Counted from the first letter of the stretch, positions 17,185-25,100 are shown. The stretch is DNA of 40,794 nt from Clostridiales bacterium (GCA_017509205.1 JAFWQF010000024.1:1-40794), one strand, 5' to 3'. Made by a program: numbers and translations. The notes: a model not told the origin generated them from the sequence alone.

Positions 17185-17502
17185 ATGAAGAGCATTGAAG
17201 AACAGATGAAAGAGATCTCAAGGCGCAAAAAGCGCTATGAGAATGGCGTAAAGAACCGGGTGCTTGTCATGACCGGTGCGGGCCTTCTCATGTCTCTTAT
17301 AGCTGTCGTTTCGATCGCTCCTGGCGCTAATGCGGTCTACGAACAAAGCAAGACAACCGTTTTGGGATCAACTATCCTGGACGCGAAAACCGGCGGCTAT
17401 GTGCTTGCCGCATTGATCGGGTTTGCTTTGGGAGTGATAGTTACGCTATTTTGCAGGCAGTACCGTAAGAACAGCTCAGAACGTAATCAAGACGCCCAAT
17501 AA
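17185..17502 (+). CDS. Small two-TM protein, paralogue of the one at 14008
   Basis: 105 residues from ATG 17185, with GGGAGA just upstream. The N terminus (SIEEQMKEISRRKKRYE) matches the N terminus of the 14008 protein (SIDEQMNEIRRRKDIY). TM1 is at ~30-50 and TM2 at ~70-92. TM2 is also clearly related (GYVLAALIGFALGV against GYILIAMLAFAMGV). The outside loop differs in sequence but shares a central L-x-x-G/GS patch. The two genes therefore arose by duplication and flank the prsW/exported-protein pair. The function is unknown; competing for the sigma factor, or being a second PrsW substrate, would fit. A strong terminator follows. Confidence 0.75.
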   Translation: MKSIEEQMKEISRRKKRYENGVKNRVLVMTGAGLLMSLIAVVSIAPGANAVYEQSKTTVLGSTILDAKTGGYVLAALIGFALGVIVTLFCRQYRKNSSERNQDAQ

Positions 17503-17530
17503 GATTAGAAATTTCTCCCTACCCCAGGAG

Positions 17531-17560
17531 GGGGCCGTGCGTTGCACGGTCCCTTCTTTT
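17531..17560 (+). terminator. Intrinsic terminator closing the sigma/PrsW region
   Basis: GGGGCCGTGC (17531-17540), loop GTT, GCACGGTCCC (17544-17553) form a 10-bp stem with one G-U pair, followed by TTCTTTT. Confidence 0.88.
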
Positions 17561-17589
17561 AGTTTTGGGCATTTTAGTGGTAAATGATG

Positions 17590-17624
17590 GGGAAATGCCA
17601 TTTTCCTGAACGTTGTGATAAAAT
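17590..17624 (+). promoter_or_regulatory. Extended -10 promoter with overlapping inverted repeats, upstream of the PARG gene
   Basis: TGA followed by TAAAAT (17619-17624) is an extended -10. The area where a -35 would lie contains GGAAAT-GCC-ATTTTCC (17591-17606), a near-palindrome. In addition, GGCATTT (17568-17574) is complementary to AAATGCC (17593-17599). A repressor site overlapping the promoter is plausible. Confidence 0.45.
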
Positions 17625-17655
17625 AACGTTGATAAAATGAGGGAGTATTTGAATT

Positions 17656-18477
17656 ATGAAAGACAGAAATAAAAATATCCAGATACTTGAAGAAACCCTC
17701 GCTATATGCAGCAGGGGGTACTACGGTGTAAACGGCAAACGTGCTGATTGCAAGCTCTCCAAGTTGCAGATGCCTCAGGCGGAAGTAGTTCTCCCTGAGG
17801 ATGACATCCCTTCTCTCGATCAGTTTGGAAGAAGGTTTACCACTGAATACAGATGTGAGTACGGCGATTCGTTCGGAGCCGCCAGAAAGCTTGCCGGCGA
17901 AGGCAAGGAATGCATCCTTGTCCTCAATTTCGCGAACGCGAGCCATCCGGGCGGAGGCGTCAGGAACGGCGCGGTTGCCCAGGAGGAAGATCTCTGCCGC
18001 AAGAGTTCACTGCTCTTCTCGCTCGAAAGCATGCAGGCAAGAAGATTCTATAACTACAACTGGAAGCAGATGAACAACATGGGAACGAATGCAGTCATCA
18101 TCACGCCCCGTGTTGAGATCATAAGAGATGACGATAACAACTTCCTCGAAGAGAGCGTCGTTGTTGCCGTCATGACATGCGCAGCCCCTAACATAAGGGA
18201 CGGCATCGCCGACATGACGCAGGAACAGTATGAGGACCTTGTTTATTCAAGGATCCTGAGGATGCTCCTTGTTGCGGCCAGCAGGGGATACAGCAACCTT
18301 GTCCTCGGCGCATGGGGATGCGGTGCTTTCGGCAATGACCCTAAGATAATGTCAGACCTTTTCAAGAAAGCCGCCAGAGAGACTGACGGACTCTTTGAGA
18401 CAATGGAATTCGCGATCGTCAGGAATGACGAGAAGCCTGAGAACTACAACGAATTCTCGCGCAATTTCAAATCCTGA
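17656..18477 (+). CDS. Bacterial-type poly(ADP-ribose) glycohydrolase (TIGR02452-like macrodomain)
   Basis: 273 residues with the PARG signature GGG-x7-QEE: Gly99-Gly101, then Gln109, Glu110 and Glu111 (HPGGGVRNGAVAQEEDLCR). The region CILVLNFANASHPGG is the ADP-ribose-binding strand and loop, and LGAWGCGAFGNDP near 215-227 is the conserved macrodomain glycine loop. The enzyme would remove ADP-ribose from proteins or from polymers. No ADP-ribosyltransferase is seen in the window, so the substrate is unknown. It has its own candidate promoter. GAGGGAG at 17640-17646 gives the start. The following membrane hydrolase gene begins 22 bases after its stop. Confidence 0.9.
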   Translation: MKDRNKNIQILEETLAICSRGYYGVNGKRADCKLSKLQMPQAEVVLPEDDIPSLDQFGRRFTTEYRCEYGDSFGAARKLAGEGKECILVLNFANASHPGGGVRNGAVAQEEDLCRKSSLLFSLESMQARRFYNYNWKQMNNMGTNAVIITPRVEIIRDDDNNFLEESVVVAVMTCAAPNIRDGIADMTQEQYEDLVYSRILRMLLVAASRGYSNLVLGAWGCGAFGNDPKIMSDLFKKAARETDGLFETMEFAIVRNDEKPENYNEFSRNFKS

Positions 18478-18499
18478 AGTCTGATCAAAGTGTGACCTG

Positions 18500-19870
18500 A
18501 TGCAGAACGCGGAAAACGACAGCAGATACAAGCTTAAGGAAAGAATACCGATCGTCATACTCCATTATCTGACCGGCATTTTCGCAGCAAATTCATATAT
18601 GCTCATCAGGCTCGATTCAAAGTTCTGGATCTTGGCCCTGCTTTGCTTTGCGGCAGCTTTTGTACTGCCGTTGTTCTGCGCGGGCGGATTCCCGGGACAG
18701 CGCCTTAAGACCTGCTATTACGGCATCAAGATGCTGATCATGTTCCTTGTTTCAACGACTGTTTCGATTATCGTCTTCATTATTGAAATGGTCTACATTG
18801 GCAAGGAAGGATTCCTTGCGTGGTGGCCTGCGGTCGCCATTCCTTACACCGCTGAACTTGTTTATTTCTGGGTCGGCATCATCTGCGTTTACGCCGTATC
18901 AAAGCAGCTCGGTCTCAAGTACAGGCTGATAGGCATCTTCTGCGGCATGATCCCCATTGCCCATCTTTTCGCGCTCGGCATAATAATCAAAAAAGCGGAT
19001 GCCGAGGTCAAGCTCGAGTATGCGAAGAACAAGCTCGACATCGCAAGGGCAAAGGATCAGGTCTGCGCAACGAAATATCCGATCCTTCTGGTTCACGGGG
19101 TTTTCTTCAGGGATTTCGATCACTTCAATTACTGGGGAAGGACTCCGGCTGAACTCGAAAAGAACGGCGCAAAGATCTTCTACGGTGAGCATGAATCCGC
19201 GAGCTCGGTTCCCGAGAGCGCCAGGCAGATCGCAAACAAAGTATTGGATATCGTCAGGGAGCAAAACTGCGGCAAGGTCAACATCATCGCGCATTCCAAG
19301 GGCGGACTCGATACGAGGTATGCGGTAAGCATGCTCGGGATCGCGCCTTATGTTGCTTCGGTAACTACCGTCAACACTCCTCACTGGGGATGTGAATTTG
19401 CGGACTACCTGCTTAGCAAAGCTCCGCAGAAGATGAGGGAAAGCGTTGCCGCAGGCTATAACGCGGCACTTAGGAAAGTCGGCGATCTTCATCCCGATTT
19501 CATCTCCGCCGTTACCGATCTTACCGCATCAAAATGCCGCGCTCTCAACAAAGATATGAGCGGATTCGATTTCAAGGCAAACGGTGTATACACGCAGAGC
19601 GTAGGCTCTGTTATGTCGCGTCCTGAAGGCGGCAGGTTCCCTCTCAACATGAGCTACATGCTGGTAAAGGCTTTTGACGGCAAGAATGACGGTCTGGTTG
19701 GAATGAACTCGTTCAAGTGGGGAGAGAAATTCACTTTCATCGAGACAACGACGAAGAGGGGCGTGTCACACGGCGATGTCATCGATCTCAACCGCGAGAA
19801 CATACCGGGTTTTGACGTACGTGAATTCTTTGTCGAACTCGTCTCAGATCTTAAGAACAGAGGGCTGTAA
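18500..19870 (+). CDS. Membrane-anchored lipase-like alpha/beta hydrolase
   Basis: 456 residues. The N-terminal ~170 residues hold about five TM helices. The hydrolase domain begins near 195 with YPILLVHGVFFRDF, the oxyanion strand of triacylglycerol lipases. The nucleophile elbow is AHSKGG with Ser266 in place; NTPHWGCEFADY follows in the lid region, and DGLVGMNSFKWGE carries the probable acid. The C-terminal His is likely in RGVSHGDVIDL. This is the fold of secreted bacterial lipases, but linked to the membrane. The natural ester is unknown. It is 11 bases from the DUF2974 gene downstream and may form an operon with it. The ribosome binding site is weak. Confidence 0.82.
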   Translation: MQNAENDSRYKLKERIPIVILHYLTGIFAANSYMLIRLDSKFWILALLCFAAAFVLPLFCAGGFPGQRLKTCYYGIKMLIMFLVSTTVSIIVFIIEMVYIGKEGFLAWWPAVAIPYTAELVYFWVGIICVYAVSKQLGLKYRLIGIFCGMIPIAHLFALGIIIKKADAEVKLEYAKNKLDIARAKDQVCATKYPILLVHGVFFRDFDHFNYWGRTPAELEKNGAKIFYGEHESASSVPESARQIANKVLDIVREQNCGKVNIIAHSKGGLDTRYAVSMLGIAPYVASVTTVNTPHWGCEFADYLLSKAPQKMRESVAAGYNAALRKVGDLHPDFISAVTDLTASKCRALNKDMSGFDFKANGVYTQSVGSVMSRPEGGRFPLNMSYMLVKAFDGKNDGLVGMNSFKWGEKFTFIETTTKRGVSHGDVIDLNRENIPGFDVREFFVELVSDLKNRGL

Positions 19871-19881
19871 GGGCATATAAC

Positions 19882-21546
19882 ATGAATAACATTACTGATT
19901 ACGTCCGCTGGTACAAGGACATTGGTTTTGATGCGAAACCTTTTAGCAGGGTCGACAACATCGTGCTCTGCCAGCTTTCATATATCGATTTCAAGCAGAT
20001 CCTTGGTGAGGACTATACAGCAGGCGTCAATGAGTTCGGTGAGGATACTGTTCTCACGCTTTCAGAATGCATAACCAAGTTCAAGCAGGCTGGGATCCCC
20101 ATCCGCAAGCAGGCTCCCGATGACAGCGAGAGATTCCAGTCGTTGGTGCGCGCATGCGTAGCATCCAAGCGTTTCGGAAACCTTAAGATCACGCGCTTTG
20201 TTGATGAATACAGCGGTGATTCATCGATACAGTACTGCACGACCACTTTCACGGGCGTAGATGAGGAAGATGCATCCTATGTCGCTTTCAGAGGCACCGA
20301 CAGCACGATCGCAGGGTGGAAGGAAGACTTCATGTTCTGCTTCACGCTCACGGGCGCGCAGACGATGGCTGCAGAGCATCTTAAAGCTGAGATCGACCGC
20401 TGCGGAAGAGTGCTTACCGGAGGACATTCCAAGGGCGGAAACCTTGCAATGTATTCCGCGGCCGAGCTTGATCCCGAAAGGTTCGGAAAGGTCATCCGCG
20501 TCTTTACCAATGACGGACCGGGCTTCTGCGAAGACATCCTTTCCGAGGACATGATCAAGAGGATCGATCCGATCACTACAAGGATAATCCCGGTGTTCTC
20601 GATCGTCGGATGCCAGTTTGAACCTCACATTACCGATACGACTATCGTTCAGAGCGATGCCGTGATGCTTGACCAGCATGAGCTTTGTTCATGGGGCGTC
20701 GCACACGGCGGCCTCGCTGTTGCTACTGAAAGGGATCCTTTATCCGTCCGTATCGACGACGGCATCAACAACTGGATAAGGTCTGTTGATCTTGAGGACA
20801 GACAGAGGTTCGTGGATGCGCTTTTCGACTCCATGAGCGAAGGCGGAACGAAGACGATCCAGGAGTTTTCAGACCTGGGAATAATCGGATGGGAACGCGT
20901 TTTCAGGAACGTAATACAGGACGATACGGCCATCAGGGAGACCATTGCTTCTCTGCCAGATCAGATGCTCTTTGACGGCAACGGAAAGAAGATCACCAGA
21001 TGGACTATCTATAAGCAGTTCATGTCATCCGAGCTCGCGAAAGGATTGGCTACCGTAATAATCGGAATCTTGATGTGCATCATCCCGGAAGGCTTCATAT
21101 TCTACGCGGTCGGTGCGGCACTGATCCTCATAACGGCGTTTTTCACGTGCGCGACGGTAAGAAGGCTCATCAAGGATAACTGGAACCTCAACAAGCATAT
21201 AGTCTATGCGCTCCTGACCATATTCCTGACTGCGGTCACGCTGATAACCTTCATCAAGGAAGGCGCGCTCTTTGTAATGGCGAGCGCCATCTTCGGCACA
21301 GGCCTGCTCGCGGAATCCTACAACTGCGTAAACAGGGCGAAGAAGGATGACTGGAAGTTCAGAAGGGCATTCCTGATAATCATGGCGGGCCTTTGGGGCG
21401 GCTGCGGACTTTTTATTCTTTTCGCACCGCAGAATACGCTCGGATTTTACAGTTTCGTGGTCGGAACGGTTGCCGCGATCGACGGCACGGTAAGATCACT
21501 GCTTTCATTTCATAAGAAAAACAGGGGTTCGTCAAAGGCCAAATAA
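19882..21546 (+). CDS. DUF2974 (Mbeg1-like) hydrolase with C-terminal membrane domain
   Basis: 554 residues. Residues ~1-330 match the DUF2974 group of alpha/beta hydrolases: the opening NITDYVRWYKDIGFDAKPF, then VAFRGTDSTIAGWKEDF (oxyanion region), the elbow GGHSKGGNLA with Ser183, and VFTNDGPGF (acid region). The C-terminal ~180 residues hold about six TM helices. In related proteins the hydrolase part is usually alone, so this membrane extension is worth noting. The substrate is unknown; the GxSxG triad and membrane anchoring suggest lipids. It follows another membrane hydrolase by 11 bases. The start follows a purine-rich AGGGCATATAAC. Confidence 0.82.
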   Translation: MNNITDYVRWYKDIGFDAKPFSRVDNIVLCQLSYIDFKQILGEDYTAGVNEFGEDTVLTLSECITKFKQAGIPIRKQAPDDSERFQSLVRACVASKRFGNLKITRFVDEYSGDSSIQYCTTTFTGVDEEDASYVAFRGTDSTIAGWKEDFMFCFTLTGAQTMAAEHLKAEIDRCGRVLTGGHSKGGNLAMYSAAELDPERFGKVIRVFTNDGPGFCEDILSEDMIKRIDPITTRIIPVFSIVGCQFEPHITDTTIVQSDAVMLDQHELCSWGVAHGGLAVATERDPLSVRIDDGINNWIRSVDLEDRQRFVDALFDSMSEGGTKTIQEFSDLGIIGWERVFRNVIQDDTAIRETIASLPDQMLFDGNGKKITRWTIYKQFMSSELAKGLATVIIGILMCIIPEGFIFYAVGAALILITAFFTCATVRRLIKDNWNLNKHIVYALLTIFLTAVTLITFIKEGALFVMASAIFGTGLLAESYNCVNRAKKDDWKFRRAFLIIMAGLWGGCGLFILFAPQNTLGFYSFVVGTVAAIDGTVRSLLSFHKKNRGSSKAK

Positions 21547-21556
21547 GGCTGCCTTA

Positions 21557-21565
21557 TGTTATAAT
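21557..21565 (+). promoter_or_regulatory. Extended -10 promoter for the coiled-coil protein gene
   Basis: TGT followed by TATAAT (21560-21565), 31 bases before the next start codon. It is a TGn-extended consensus -10; the -35 is weak. Confidence 0.6.
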
Positions 21566-21596
21566 CAAGCATATATGTGCAGGAGGTGTGTTTTCC

Positions 21597-22325
21597 ATGG
21601 CAGATGATATGAACATTGAACTGAAAGAGGCTGAAGCAAAGGTCAAAGCTGCCGAAGCTGCTGCCGAGGAAGCAAGAAAAGAAGCTGAAAGAATAGCTAA
21701 GAAGGCTATGGAAGAGGCTGAAGCCAAGAAGGCGGAAGAAGCGAAAAAGGCTGAAAAGGATGCCGAGAAGAAGGCAGATGATGCCAAGAAAGCCGCTGAA
21801 GACGCAAAGAAGGCAGAAGAAGCCAAGAAGCAGGCTGAAGAAGATGCAAAAAAGGCTGAGGAAGCAAAGAAGGCTGCCGAGGCTAAAGAGGCTGAAGCCA
21901 GGAAGAAGGCTGAAGAAGACGCTGCCAAGGCTGCTGCTGCCGCTGCTGCGGAAGCTGCAAGGAAACAGCAGGAAGCTGCCGCTGCAAAGGCCGCAAAAGA
22001 GAATGAGAAGAGGGAAAAGATCAAGGCACTCAAGGCTATATGTCCGCCTGAGTATAAGCCTGTAGGAACTTCCACCTATTTCTGGGTAGGTATTCTCTGC
22101 TGGCTGCCTGTTATCGGTGTCTTTATCACTTTGATCATGTCGATCGCGCCGAAGAACAGGAACCTCAAGAGCTTCGCACGTTCCAAGCTCGCTTACTATC
22201 TGATCCTGTTCATTTCCGCCCTCATCATCATCCTTGTTGCAGGCGCGGTAATCCCTGCTGACAATCAGGTGGAGATCGGCAACGCTCTCATCAAGATCGG
22301 CCGTTCACTCGGAATGAACATCTGA
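21597..22325 (+). CDS. Ala/Lys/Glu coiled-coil membrane protein
   Basis: 242 residues from ATG 21597, with AGGAGG at 21581-21586. Residues ~8-140 are an almost uninterrupted charged helix made of variants of KKAEEAKKAAED, like the TolA central domain. It ends in a Cys-containing turn (KAICPPEYKPVGTSTYF). Two TM helices follow (~165-185 and ~200-222). The segment between them (APKNRNLKSFARSKLAYY) resembles the membrane domain of a family of short Clostridia proteins of unknown function. The long helix would project into the cytoplasm or the wall, depending on topology. The extreme composition means similarity to other low-complexity proteins is not informative. Confidence 0.7.
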   Translation: MADDMNIELKEAEAKVKAAEAAAEEARKEAERIAKKAMEEAEAKKAEEAKKAEKDAEKKADDAKKAAEDAKKAEEAKKQAEEDAKKAEEAKKAAEAKEAEARKKAEEDAAKAAAAAAAEAARKQQEAAAAKAAKENEKREKIKALKAICPPEYKPVGTSTYFWVGILCWLPVIGVFITLIMSIAPKNRNLKSFARSKLAYYLILFISALIIILVAGAVIPADNQVEIGNALIKIGRSLGMNI

Positions 22326-22351
22326 TAAGCTCATCTGACAACGACTTCAAA

Positions 22352-22376
22352 GGGCCCCAAACAGGGGCTCTTTTTT
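22352..22376 (+). terminator. Intrinsic terminator after the coiled-coil gene
   Basis: GGGCCCC (22352-22358), loop AAACA, GGGGCTC (22364-22370), then TTTTTT. The stem has one G-U pair. Confidence 0.93.
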
Positions 22377-22410
22377 GTTGTATTCTTTTTATCCCTATGT
22401 CGCGAGTTTG

Positions 22411-22446
22411 TAACATTGTTAATCTACAATCTAACTTGTAATGTTA
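22411..22446 (+). promoter_or_regulatory. Operator-like palindromes and promoter before the YhbD-like regulator
   Basis: TAACA-T-TGTTA (22411-22421) is a perfect 11-base palindrome. TAACATT (22411-22417) is also complementary to AATGTTA (22440-22446). A possible promoter is TTGTTA (22416-22421) and TAATGT (22439-22444) with a 17-base spacer, so the repeats would cover both elements. Autoregulation by the MerR-like product is an inference. Confidence 0.4.
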
Positions 22447-22448
22447 TT

Positions 22449-22464
22449 GCCCGTATTGTCGGGC
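22449..22464 (+). other. Short leader hairpin before the YhbD-like gene
   Basis: GCCCG (22449-22453) and CGGGC (22460-22464) flank a 6-base loop directly before the ribosome binding site. No poly-U follows, so it is not a terminator; it could affect translation. Confidence 0.35.
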
Positions 22465-22481
22465 AGAAGGGGAATACGAAC

Positions 22482-23108
22482 ATGGATGAAAAGCTGATTT
22501 CTAAAAAAGACCTTTTGAATCTCGAGCAGATCTCATATGGCACACTGTACCGTTGGAAGAGACAGGGACTTATCCCTGAGAACTGGTTCATCCATAAGGC
22601 TACCGATATCGGTCAGGCAACATTCTTCCCTGAAGAGAAGATCCTCGCAAGGATCGACCGCATCAAGGAGCTCAAGAACGAGCTTTCCGTAGATCAGATG
22701 CAGGAACTCTTCTCTGCTAACGTTGAGAGTTTCAAGATCCCCATGAAGGACTTCAAGGAGCTCGAAATGGTAGGCAAGATGTCCATCACCGCATTCTCTT
22801 CCGTATTCCCTGAAAAAGACCTTCTGGACTTCAACGATGTCTTCGGCATGTATGTCGTTGACAATCTTCTCAAGCAGTCCGGAATCTATCTTGAAGATGC
22901 AAAGCAGGTATTAAAGCTCCTGCTCAGATATCTCTCTGCTGAGGAAACAAAGGAGTATCAGCTCCTGCTTCTCCGCAAGCTCGGTGTACCCATGACAGTT
23001 CTCGTAAGAGGCGACGAGGGAATCCTTCTCGAAGACAACACTGAGGTTATCGCATGCGCTAATCTCGGCGAATTCGAGGAAGCACTCAAGGATCAGCTCA
23101 TAGCTTAA
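22482..23108 (+). CDS. YhbD-like (DUF4004) protein with MerR-type DNA-binding domain
   Basis: 208 residues from ATG 22482, behind AGAAGGGGA. The N-terminal ~75 residues look like a MerR winged helix (ISYGTLYRWKRQGLIPENWF, then TFFPEEKILARIDRIKELK). The C-terminal part is helical (ELFSANVESF; DLLDFNDVFGMYVVDNLL; LKLLLRYLSAEETKEY) and resembles the YhbD family of unknown function from Bacillota. It is probably a transcriptional regulator. It is 9 bases upstream of an ArsR-like gene, so the two are likely co-transcribed. The palindromes just upstream could be its own site. Confidence 0.8.
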   Translation: MDEKLISKKDLLNLEQISYGTLYRWKRQGLIPENWFIHKATDIGQATFFPEEKILARIDRIKELKNELSVDQMQELFSANVESFKIPMKDFKELEMVGKMSITAFSSVFPEKDLLDFNDVFGMYVVDNLLKQSGIYLEDAKQVLKLLLRYLSAEETKEYQLLLLRKLGVPMTVLVRGDEGILLEDNTEVIACANLGEFEEALKDQLIA

Positions 23109-23117
23109 TAAACAGCC

Positions 23118-23585
23118 ATGACCGCGAGAATATCTGACAATGAGATATCCCGTGTCCTCTCGGTTATGTCAGAACCGACGAGGATCCGCATAATCCGGTT
23201 GATATCGGGTTCAGGTGAACTGCGTTCATGCGATCTTCTTCCTGAGTTCGAGATAACGCAGCCAACGCTCTCACACCATCTGAACGTCCTTCTCGAAAAC
23301 GATGTCCTTACTTCGCGCAAAGAGGGAAGATGCGTTTACTTCTCTGTCAACAGAAACACGATGAGCCTTGTGGCGGACCTGATGGCGGGCATAGCTTCCG
23401 GAAAGACGGTAAGACCCGCTGCAAAGAAAGCTGCCGCACCTGTTGAGGAAAAGAAATCCGAACCGGTTCCTGTCCTTAAGACAAAGTCCGATAAGGTCAA
23501 GAAAGACAAGAAGGACAAAGACAAGGACAAGAAAAAGAAGAAGAAAGACAAAAAGGACAAGAAAGACAAGAAAAAGAAGAAGTGA
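23118..23585 (+). CDS. ArsR family regulator with very Lys-rich C-terminal tail
   Basis: 155 residues. Residues 1-~92 are an ArsR winged helix (ISRVLSVMSEPTRIRIIRLI; ITQPTLSHHLNVLLENDVL; SRKEGRCVYFSVN). The alpha3 metal site ELCVCDL of metal sensors reads ELRSCDLL here, with a single Cys, so classical metal sensing by that site is unlikely. From ~100 on, the protein is a Pro/Ala/Lys linker and then a ~40-residue tail composed almost only of Lys and Asp. Such a tail could bind nucleic acid or polyphosphate non-specifically. Codons of the tail are nearly all AAG, AAA and GAC, and its last codons form half of the terminator hairpin. No good ribosome binding site is visible, so coupling to the preceding gene is likely. 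Confidence 0.85.
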   Translation: MTARISDNEISRVLSVMSEPTRIRIIRLISGSGELRSCDLLPEFEITQPTLSHHLNVLLENDVLTSRKEGRCVYFSVNRNTMSLVADLMAGIASGKTVRPAAKKAAAPVEEKKSEPVPVLKTKSDKVKKDKKDKDKDKKKKKKDKKDKKDKKKKK

Positions 23586-23603
23586 GGTAACTCACTTCTT
23601 CTT
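23574..23603. terminator. Bidirectional terminator overlapping the arsR-like 3' end
   Basis: AAGAAGAAGTGAG (23574-23586), loop GTAA, CTCACTTCTTCTT (23591-23603) make a 13-bp perfect stem that includes the arsR stop. On the minus strand the stem is followed by TTTCTT-type U-rich sequence; on the plus strand by GTTTC. It serves the two convergent genes. Confidence 0.75.
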
Positions 23604-23618
23604 GTTTCAGGGTAAATT

Positions 23619-25100
23619 TCAGAACAGTACGGCTTCTGAGATGTACATCAGTATCGTGCCGATGAGGTTGATCAGAAGCAGAACTACGGACATCAGGATG
23701 TGTGTTTTCTTTTCCTTGACGATGGTGGCAACGTATTCCCTTATGAATGCGTTTAACCAGTAATAGCTCTTGGTCTTGCTGCCGATGCCTTCGACTCTGT
23801 AACCGAGTTTGTATGCGAGCATTCCGGATCTGAACACGTGATAATTGGTGGTGCAGAAGATTACGTTGAAGAAATCAGAACCATGGAATTTCCTGATCTC
23901 TTCAAATGAATACTTGAAGTTTTCTTCTGTAGTTGTGGATCTCGTTTCAGGCAGGATGTCCTTTTCGGGGATTCCCTGTTCGATCAGGTAGCGCTTGATG
24001 GCTTCGCCTTCGGAGATGACTTCATCTGAGCCTTTGCCGCCGGAAGGAACGAAGACCAGCGGCCTTCCGTTGCGGTCTTTCTGCATCCTGGCGAACTCGA
24101 TCGCGCGGTCAACCCTGGATCTTAACAAAGGAGTCAGAGTTCCGTCTTTTTTTATCTGGCAGCCGTTAATGATGATGAAATCCTTGTCGAATTTCGGAAT
24201 GTGCCTTGCAGTCTTGATGCCGGTGATTATTGTGCCAAGGAGGATGCACTCCAGATAAGCCACGATCGAGGCAACGCTGTCTTCAAGGAAGATCTCAACA
24301 AAGCGGCCGACGCCTCTTTCGTGGTGAACATCAATTATGGTGGTACTTTGCATAAAGGTTTCGATGATCAATGGCAGGACGGCACCGACTCCGAGCGTGA
24401 GCCCAAGGATCACGCCGAGCATGTTGCGCCATGAACGGCCTTCTTTTCTCATAAGCTTGATGTTGGTTGCGGTAACAAAGACCGTTGTGATGATCACCAG
24501 CGGGAGAGTAAAGAGAATAAACTCACGTGATGAGTTCATTGCAAGGTAGAACGCTCCGTAGATTCCGTTTTTGTAGTAGATCGATCTGATCTGCGATGAA
24601 ATGAAAAAGACGGCAAAGATAATGAGTCCCAGATACAGAACGTTATCGTAACTGTAGAAGTTTCTCTTCTCGAGCATAAAGTATTTTGCAAGGAGATAAA
24701 CAAGGATAAGCGTGAGGTAGATCACTATCCAAAGGATCGCTGTATTGGCACCCGTGCAGTCACCGAAGAAAAAGTCCTTCGTTATGACGCCGTTGCTATG
24801 AACATACAGAATACCGGTAGCCAAACTGTCCGGGCTTTCGATCAGAATAAAGACCTTACCGGGAGCAGCTGACTTCAGATGGATCTTAAGAGCTTTTTCG
24901 GTGGTTTCCCATTTTACGATATCGGCTTTTCCGGTCGAGTCATTCTCGATCCTGACATCTGTTATTCCGGAGGAGGAATTGAAGTCATTACGGACATATT
25001 CATATTCCTTTCCGTTCACGGAGATATAGATATAACCGGAAACGGCTATAACGACAGCAAGCAGAAGGAAAAAATATCTTTTAAGGAAACTGATTACCAT
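23619..25100 (-). CDS. Polytopic membrane protein with C-terminal YdcF/SanA-like (DUF218) domain
   Basis: 493 residues. An N-terminal TM (~8-26) is followed by an outside beta-rich domain (~27-120), then about five TM helices (~122-300). The DUF218 domain lies at ~315-455: INGCQIKKDGTLTPLLRSR, FVPSGGKGSDEVISEG, ETRSTTTEENFKYS and FCTTNYHVFRSG. One last TM precedes the C terminus. DUF218 proteins (ElyC, SanA, YdcF) are linked to envelope integrity and vancomycin sensitivity in Gram-negatives; the reaction is not established. The extra outside domain is unusual. The gene is convergent with the arsR-like gene. Upstream of its Met I see no clear ribosome binding site, so the start is uncertain. 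Its TM and domain order are typical of a family common in Clostridia. Confidence 0.82.
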   Translation of the reverse strand: MVISFLKRYFFLLLAVVIAVSGYIYISVNGKEYEYVRNDFNSSSGITDVRIENDSTGKADIVKWETTEKALKIHLKSAAPGKVFILIESPDSLATGILYVHSNGVITKDFFFGDCTGANTAILWIVIYLTLILVYLLAKYFMLEKRNFYSYDNVLYLGLIIFAVFFISSQIRSIYYKNGIYGAFYLAMNSSREFILFTLPLVIITTVFVTATNIKLMRKEGRSWRNMLGVILGLTLGVGAVLPLIIETFMQSTTIIDVHHERGVGRFVEIFLEDSVASIVAYLECILLGTIITGIKTARHIPKFDKDFIIINGCQIKKDGTLTPLLRSRVDRAIEFARMQKDRNGRPLVFVPSGGKGSDEVISEGEAIKRYLIEQGIPEKDILPETRSTTTEENFKYSFEEIRKFHGSDFFNVIFCTTNYHVFRSGMLAYKLGYRVEGIGSKTKSYYWLNAFIREYVATIVKEKKTHILMSVVLLLINLIGTILMYISEAVLF

